A stretch of 64,000 nucleotides of DNA from Phycisphaerales bacterium (GTDB lineage Bacteria; Planctomycetota; Phycisphaerae; Phycisphaerales; UBA1924): the NCBI GenBank assembly GCA_020846975.1, contig JADLCX010000041.1, positions 1-64,000 of the forward strand, written 5' to 3'. Shown one piece after another: positions 59,553 through 64,000 of the stretch. The translations under genes were made by a program, and so were the position numbers. The number at the start of each line of letters is the position of its first letter. Position 1 is the stretch's first letter. The notes beneath the pieces are model-generated. The model did no database searches. It was not told the DNA's origin and saw only the letters and a program-made list of their open reading frames with translations.

Positions 59553-60650
59553 ATGACCGAAGACGCCGCCCCCGCTCCGTGGCCCTACCGCGCCCTGCTC
59601 GGCCTGCAAGACCTCTCGGCCGAGGAGATCCGCACCATTCTCCACACCGCCCGCTCGTTCGCCGAGGTCTCCGGGCGATCGGTGAAGAAGGTTCCCGCGC
59701 TCCGCGGCAAGGTCGTCGCCAACCTCTTCTTCGAGGACTCGACCCGCACGCGCCTGAGCTTCACGCTCGCGGCCCAGCGGCTCAGCGCCGATGTCATCGA
59801 CCTGACGGCCAGCACCTCCTCGGTCAACAAGGGTGAGAGCATCGACGACACCGCGCTCAACATCGAGGCCATGGGGGTTGACTGCCTGGTGGTGCGCCAC
59901 CGGGCCGGCGGCGCGGCCGCGCTGGTCGCCCGCGTGGTCGATTGCGCGGTCGTCAACGCCGGGGATGGCCGCCACGAACACCCCACGCAGGGCCTGCTCG
60001 ACATCTACACGCTCATCGAGGCGCAGATGGCCCGGCTCCCCGCAGGCCCGAGCCCGGCCCGCCAGCGGCTCGATCGCTTCGACCTCACCGGCGTCCGGGT
60101 CGCCATCGTCGGCGACATCGTCTCCTCGCGCGTCGCCCGTTCCAACATCGCCGGACTCACCAAGCTCGGCGCCGAGGTGTTGTGCATCGGCCCGACCACG
60201 CTCGCCCCGCGCTCCCTCGAATCGCTCGGCTGCAAGGTGGTCCACGACTTCGATGCGGTGCTCTCGGAGGTCGATGCCGTGAACATGCTCCGAATCCAGT
60301 TCGAGCGGCACGGTGAGGCAGGTAAAGCGGCGGGCCCGCCCGGCAGCAAGCCCGAGCCCGCCAGGGCCGAGGCCGCGGCCTCGCCGGCGTTCCCCAGCAT
60401 CCGCGAGTACGTCCAGTCCTACGCCCTCACGCCGCAGCGCGCCGCGCGGCTGCGCCCCGGCGCGATCGTGATGCACCCCGGCCCGATGAACCGGGGCATC
60501 GAGATCGCCGACGAGGTCGCCGACGGTCCGCGGAGCCTGATCTTCCGGCAGGTCACCAACGGGCTGGCCGTTCGCATGGCCGCGCTCTACCTCTGCACGG
60601 GTGTGGCCGAACGCGAGGAGGCGGCGCGGCTCGCCGCGAGTCGAAACTGA
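59553..60650 (+). CDS. pyrB: Aspartate carbamoyltransferase catalytic subunit
   Basis: Condenses carbamoyl phosphate with aspartate, first committed step of pyrimidine synthesis. The 365-residue protein has FFEDSTRTRLSFTLAAQ (carbamoyl phosphate site), HEHPTQGLLDIYTLIE, GDIVSSRVARSN and HPGPMNRGIEI (Asp site), all intact. A low-complexity insert of about 25 residues (near 253-277, Ala/Pro/Gly/Glu) lies in the Asp domain. No pyrI regulatory gene lies adjacent. ATG 59553. Follows the IS remnant. Confidence 0.95.
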   Translation: MTEDAAPAPWPYRALLGLQDLSAEEIRTILHTARSFAEVSGRSVKKVPALRGKVVANLFFEDSTRTRLSFTLAAQRLSADVIDLTASTSSVNKGESIDDTALNIEAMGVDCLVVRHRAGGAAALVARVVDCAVVNAGDGRHEHPTQGLLDIYTLIEAQMARLPAGPSPARQRLDRFDLTGVRVAIVGDIVSSRVARSNIAGLTKLGAEVLCIGPTTLAPRSLESLGCKVVHDFDAVLSEVDAVNMLRIQFERHGEAGKAAGPPGSKPEPARAEAAASPAFPSIREYVQSYALTPQRAARLRPGAIVMHPGPMNRGIEIADEVADGPRSLIFRQVTNGLAVRMAALYLCTGVAEREEAARLAASRN

Positions 60651-60684
60651 ACGTCCCGAATCCGAATCAACAGTGGAGCCGACC

Positions 60685-61050
60685 GTGGCCAGGCAGACCC
60701 CGAGAATCCACGACGACAACCCCGACCCCGCCGGGCGAGGGCGCGGCGCAATCCGCCGCGCCCCGGTCTCGGGCGATGTCGTCGGTCGCCGCTCCCGCCC
60801 CGGCCCGTACGACGACGAGGATGACGACGGCCCGTCGGCCGCGGATATCGAGCGGTTCGGCGATGTCACTCGACGCTGCCCCGAGTGCGGCAAGGACGTG
60901 TTCGACGAGTCGGCGATCTGCTACCACTGCGGCCACGCCTTCGAGCGCGGTCGGGATGCCGGATCGGGGCGATACAGGCTCTGGGTCGTGGCCACCGTCG
61001 TTGTCCTGGTCGGCATCTTTGTGTTCGCCGCGTTGCGCGGGTTGATCTGA
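60685..61050 (+). CDS. Small zinc-ribbon membrane protein
   Basis: 121 residues from GTG 60685 with GGAG at 7 bases. Disordered Arg/Asp-rich start, then a zinc ribbon (CPECGKDVFDESAICYHCGH) and one C-terminal helix (LWVVATVVVLVGIFVFAAL). Unknown function. Lies between pyrB and the small gene at 61106, on the same strand; co-transcription with pyrB likely. Confidence 0.75.
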   Translation: MARQTPRIHDDNPDPAGRGRGAIRRAPVSGDVVGRRSRPGPYDDEDDDGPSAADIERFGDVTRRCPECGKDVFDESAICYHCGHAFERGRDAGSGRYRLWVVATVVVLVGIFVFAALRGLI

Positions 61051-61105
61051 TCAATGGATAGCGCAATCACGGGGGCGGGTCTCAACTCTCTCGGAGGGCC
61101 CGAAG

Positions 61106-61312
61106 ATGACCGGCTCTCGCCGCCCAACCCCGTCGAGTCCACCGAACCCGCTGGCGCCCGGGTGGTCCATCACCTGTCCGCGCTGCGGCGCTCGCAAGCC
61201 CTACCCCGGGTTTCGCCTCGGCGCGGCGAGCATCGGCGAGCGCGTGCTGTGCTTCTGCCGCGCGTGCGGATGGTTCAGGATGGGGAGGGTGGAGCGCGTG
61301 CCGGGCGCTTGA
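61106..61312 (+). CDS. Small zinc-binding protein
   Basis: 68 residues. Two Cys pairs, CPRCGARKPYPG and LCFCRACGWFRMG, around GFRLGAASIGERV, make a treble-clef or ribbon-like zinc site. Unknown function. Convergent with pyrE, 7 bp away. Confidence 0.6.
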   Translation: MTGSRRPTPSSPPNPLAPGWSITCPRCGARKPYPGFRLGAASIGERVLCFCRACGWFRMGRVERVPGA

Positions 61313-61319
61313 GCGCCAC

Positions 61320-61865
61320 TCACTCGCTGATGCCCAGGTCCGCCTTGGTAAACAGCGCCTCGAACGGCACACCCGCTGCCTTCATGTTCTCGGCCGCACC
61401 CTCCTGCCGGTCGATCGTGGCGATGACACCGAGCACGTTCGCGCCGAGATCCTTCAGCACGTTGACCGCTTCGAGCGCCTGGCCTGCCGTGGTCGCAACA
61501 TCCTCGAGCAGAACGACACCGTCGCCTTTCTCCAGCTTGCCCTCGAGTTGCTTGGCCGTGCCGTAGTCCTTCTTCGCGTTGCGGACGAACAGGCACGGCA
61601 GGCCGGTCTTGAGACTCGCGGCCGTCACGAGCGGGATTCCCCCGAGCTCCGCGCCGGCGAGTCGCGTGATGGACCTGCCCGTGCGACGCTCGATACCCGC
61701 GATCCGTTCGGCGAAAAGGTCGGCCAACTCACGGAGCACTTCCGGCCGCGTCGAGAAGAGGTACTTGTCGAGGTAGTAGGAACTCGTTCGCCCCGAACGG
61801 AGTGTGAAGTTGCCCCGCAGGAGCGAGGCATCGGCGATCGCGCGGGCCAGTTGGTCTCGGTTCAT
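61320..61865 (-). CDS. pyrE: Orotate phosphoribosyltransferase
   Basis: Makes OMP from orotate and PRPP. A 181-residue protein with FTLRSGRTSSYYLDKYLF, the substrate loop AGAELGGIPLVTA, FVRNAKKDYGTAKQLEG, and the PRPP motif VVLLEDVATTAGQALEAV. Opposite strand to pyrB. ATG 61865. Confidence 0.95.
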   Translation of the reverse strand: MNRDQLARAIADASLLRGNFTLRSGRTSSYYLDKYLFSTRPEVLRELADLFAERIAGIERRTGRSITRLAGAELGGIPLVTAASLKTGLPCLFVRNAKKDYGTAKQLEGKLEKGDGVVLLEDVATTAGQALEAVNVLKDLGANVLGVIATIDRQEGAAENMKAAGVPFEALFTKADLGISE

Positions 61866-61918
61866 GGCCGATCATAGAGGCACGGCCGTCGAGCGCGGGA
61901 ACCGTGAAACCGCGGGTG

Positions 61919-61946
61919 TTGGATTTCCCAAGAGTGTCCGTACCAT
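61919..61946 (+). promoter_or_regulatory. Putative promoter for the 61969 gene
   Basis: TTGGAT (61919-61924), 16-bp spacer, TACCAT (61941-61946), then AAGGGG and ATG 61969. Moderate match. Confidence 0.4.
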
Positions 61947-61968
61947 CTGGACATCAAGGGGCCGCACC

Positions 61969-62829
61969 ATGCGCACGCTCTTTACCGCCATCGTGTTCAT
62001 CCCGTGTGTCGCGCTCGCCGATCCGCCCGCGTCCATCCCGCAGAAGGATGCGCTCGCGGGGCCGAAGGTCGGTCGCAAGCAGGCCGACGATCGGACGCTC
62101 GTGCAACGCGAGTTCGACGGTCGGCTCAAGCGGCTGGAGATCGAGCCCGTCGGCGCGGCGGTCGCGCTGCTGGGCCTCTCGCCCGAGGAGAAGCAGGCCG
62201 CGGAGAAGGTGCTCGTGCAGCGCAAGACCGCGCTCGACGCGCTGATCCGCGACAACATCCCGCTGGTGCTGCGGCTCGACGGTGCGTTCAAGGGCGCCGA
62301 CGGCGGGCAGGGCCAGAAGGCCCTGCAGGAACTCTTCGAGAAGGCCAGGCCGATCTTCGAGAAGGGGCTGCTGATCGATCAGGTGGCCGGGGCCCTGACG
62401 CCCGCCCACGCGAAGGAGTTGCGGCGCCTGCACGCCGAGTACATGGCCGCGGCCGTCGAGGACCGCATCAACCGCGGCGAACAGAAGGACCGGTTCGGCG
62501 CGCGGGTGGCCGAGGGTTTCACACACTTCCAGCTCGAAGTGGAGGACTCCGGAAAGCGCGTCTTCGAGAGCGGCGACAAGGAGTTCAAGGAACTCGTGCA
62601 CAAGCTCGACCTGACGGCCGAGCAGGAGAGCAAGATCCAGGGCATGTTCCTGGACCTCTACGCCAACTCGATGGGCAAGCCCGACAAGGGCAAGGCGGCG
62701 GTCGTGATGCTCAAGTCGCTCGGCCTGCTCACCGAGGAACAGAAGGTGAAGCTGCGCCAGATCATCGCCGAGGAGGCGAGGAGCGCGGCGAAGGCCAAGC
62801 GCGCGGCCAAGAACCCCGCGGGCAAGTGA
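61969..62829 (+). CDS. Secreted helical protein of unknown function
   Basis: 286 residues with a signal peptide (MRTLFTAIVFIPCVALADP) after AAGGGG eight bases upstream. The mature protein is charged and mostly helical, Lys/Glu-rich, with LSPEEKQAAEKVLVQRKTAL and LDLTAEQESKIQGMFLDL, two segments that resemble the helix pairs of periplasmic stress-sensor or metal-binding (CpxP/Spy-like) proteins. It ends one base before the leuS stop. Function not shown. Confidence 0.75.
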   Translation: MRTLFTAIVFIPCVALADPPASIPQKDALAGPKVGRKQADDRTLVQREFDGRLKRLEIEPVGAAVALLGLSPEEKQAAEKVLVQRKTALDALIRDNIPLVLRLDGAFKGADGGQGQKALQELFEKARPIFEKGLLIDQVAGALTPAHAKELRRLHAEYMAAAVEDRINRGEQKDRFGARVAEGFTHFQLEVEDSGKRVFESGDKEFKELVHKLDLTAEQESKIQGMFLDLYANSMGKPDKGKAAVVMLKSLGLLTEEQKVKLRQIIAEEARSAAKAKRAAKNPAGK

Positions 62830-62830
62830 G

Positions 62831-64000
62831 TCACTTCGTGACGATGCTCACCATCTTGCCGGGGACCACGACCACCTTCTGAACCGCCTTTCCGGCGATC
62901 GCGGCCTGCACTCCGGCATCGGCCATCGCGACCCGCTCGATCTCGTCCTTGCCCGCGCCGGTGGGGACGTTGATCCGGGCCTTGACCTTGCCGGCGACCT
63001 GCACGGGAAGCTCGACGGTGTCATCGACGAGCATCTTCGGGTCGGCCCGCGGGAAAGGCTCGTGCGCGAGCGAGGCGGGGTTGCCGAGTTTGTGCCAGAG
63101 TTCTTCGGCGATGTGGGGCGCGTAGGGCGCGAGCACGAGCGTGAACATCCCGAGCTGCTCGCGCGTGAGCCCCCCCTCCCCGCCGCTCGCGGTCGCGGTG
63201 TTGACGAACTCGATCATCGCCGCGATCGCGGTGTTGAACGCGAGTTTGGGCGTGTCGTGCTCGACCTTGTGGGCCGTGCGGTGGAGCTGCTTCTCGACCT
63301 CGGGGTTCGGGGAGGCCGCGAGGCGCAACTCGCCGGTCTGTTCATCGACCGCGACGCGCCAGGCCCGCTGCAGGAAGCGGTAGATGCCGACGGCGTCCTT
63401 GGTGTTCCACGGCTTGCTCGCGGCGAGCGGGCCCATGTACATCTCGTAGAGGCGGAAGGTGTCGGCGCCGAACTGCGCGATGATGTCGTCGGGGTTGACG
63501 ACGTTCTTCAGGCTCTTGGACATCTTGGCGACGATCTGCGTCAGTTTCGTGCCCTTGCCGCGCTCGATGTACTCGCCCTCGCGCGGCTCATCGACCTCGT
63601 CGCACGGGACCAGGCTCCTGTCGGGGCGCTGGTACGCGAAACTGGTGATCATGCCCTGGTGGAAGAGGCGCCCGAACGGCTCGGGCGTCGCGACCTCGCC
63701 GAGGTCGAAGAGCGCCTTCTGCCAGAAGCGCGAGTAGAGCAGGTGGCCGACGGCGTGCTCGCTGCCGCCGATGTAGAGGTCGACGCCGCCGGTGTGGTGG
63801 ATTCCGGCCTGCCACGGCTCGCCCGATCCCTTGATCGCTCGATCGCCGGCCCCCTTCTTGCGGCTCAGCATCCAGTAGCGATCGGCCTCGTGCGAGACGA
63901 AGCGGTCGTTGTTGCGGGCATCGCAGTATCGCAGGAAGTACCACGAACTCCCGGCGGAACCGGGCATGGTGTTGGTCTCGCGGCGCACGGGCGTTTCGGG
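62831..64000 (-). CDS. leuS: Leucyl-tRNA synthetase, C-terminal part (gene runs off the right edge)
   Basis: Charges tRNA-Leu with leucine. The 385 or so residues visible include MPGSAGSSWYFLRYCDARN, DLYIGGSEHAVGHLLYSRFW, FHQGMITS and the KMSKSLKNVVNPDDII class I motif (near 63,515), then the anticodon-binding and C-terminal domains (APYAPHIAEELW). The N-terminal HIGH motif and editing domain lie beyond 64000. A C-rich patch near 63171 gives a glycine-rich bit (SGGEGG). Confidence 0.95.
   Translation of the reverse strand, partial: PETPVRRETNTMPGSAGSSWYFLRYCDARNNDRFVSHEADRYWMLSRKKGAGDRAIKGSGEPWQAGIHHTGGVDLYIGGSEHAVGHLLYSRFWQKALFDLGEVATPEPFGRLFHQGMITSFAYQRPDRSLVPCDEVDEPREGEYIERGKGTKLTQIVAKMSKSLKNVVNPDDIIAQFGADTFRLYEMYMGPLAASKPWNTKDAVGIYRFLQRAWRVAVDEQTGELRLAASPNPEVEKQLHRTAHKVEHDTPKLAFNTAIAAMIEFVNTATASGGEGGLTREQLGMFTLVLAPYAPHIAEELWHKLGNPASLAHEPFPRADPKMLVDDTVELPVQVAGKVKARINVPTGAGKDEIERVAMADAGVQAAIAGKAVQKVVVVPGKMVSIVTK

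Noticed and set aside
1..64000. tRNA or rRNA genes
   Set aside because: No T-arm plus acceptor-arm pair or rRNA-like conserved stretch noticed on either strand.

Overview
The window is GC-rich (roughly two-thirds G+C) and encodes only bacterial chromosomal genes. Several features point to a planctomycete, most likely of the Phycisphaerae. These are the secreted repeat protein with two EF-hand/dockerin-like calcium motifs ending in Gly-Cys, small membrane proteins carrying a CxxC-xx-LRG-CPECG zinc ribbon, very large PQQ-propeller/TPR proteins, sigma-54 in a non-proteobacterial context, weak Shine-Dalgarno signals with frequent GTG starts, and poly-C/G tracts inside genes. No rRNA, tRNA, CRISPR array, prophage or intact insertion sequence was found.

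Layout. 1-10.5 kb: exported MsrB-MsrA fusion, cyclophilin lipoprotein, zinc-ribbon membrane protein, GNAT, RRM RNA-binding protein with its own promoter and terminator, alkaline-phosphatase-superfamily enzyme, DinB protein, gingipain-like C25 protease, Nif3 family protein and two small envelope proteins. 10.8-24.6 kb: a 1477-residue PQQ/TPR protein, a GT2 glycosyltransferase back-to-back with a polytopic membrane protein, lysA, a secreted LVIVD-repeat protein, a GH20-like glycosidase and rlmN. 24.6-32.6 kb: aldo/keto reductase and FAD oxidoreductase (overlapping), membrane ATP-grasp protein, polytopic glycosyltransferase-like protein behind an 8x heptamer tandem repeat, HIT protein and leucyl aminopeptidase. 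33-40 kb: a glycan-modification block (sulfotransferase, dual GT2-GT4 glycosyltransferase, two methyltransferases) and a lipoprotein hydrolase. 40-47 kb: protein phosphatase, recR, rpoN, GT39-type membrane protein, double-length ABC-2 permease and a small protein with a leaderless promoter. 47.3-53.5 kb: tryptophan 2,3-dioxygenase, SDR, aldehyde dehydrogenase and a RidA-family protein, which together look like part of the kynurenine/2-aminomuconate route. 53.5-64 kb: Tat-exported epimerase, WD40 protein, CPBP protease, pyrimidine genes pyrR, pyrB and pyrE around an IS3 remnant, a secreted helical protein, and the 3' part of leuS.

Genes are mostly single or in short runs, and head-to-head pairs with start codons touching or overlapping recur (about 2.0, 16.13 and 40.91 kb). 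Two AT-rich islands (15.35-15.40 and 47.11-47.16 kb) each carry back-to-back promoter-like sequences. Short palindromic repeats are scattered through intergenic DNA and, unusually, inside open reading frames where they are translated. The most interesting gene is the RidA/aminomuconate-deaminase-like protein with a fused N-terminal domain of unknown function. All family assignments come from reading motifs by eye; no database search was run.
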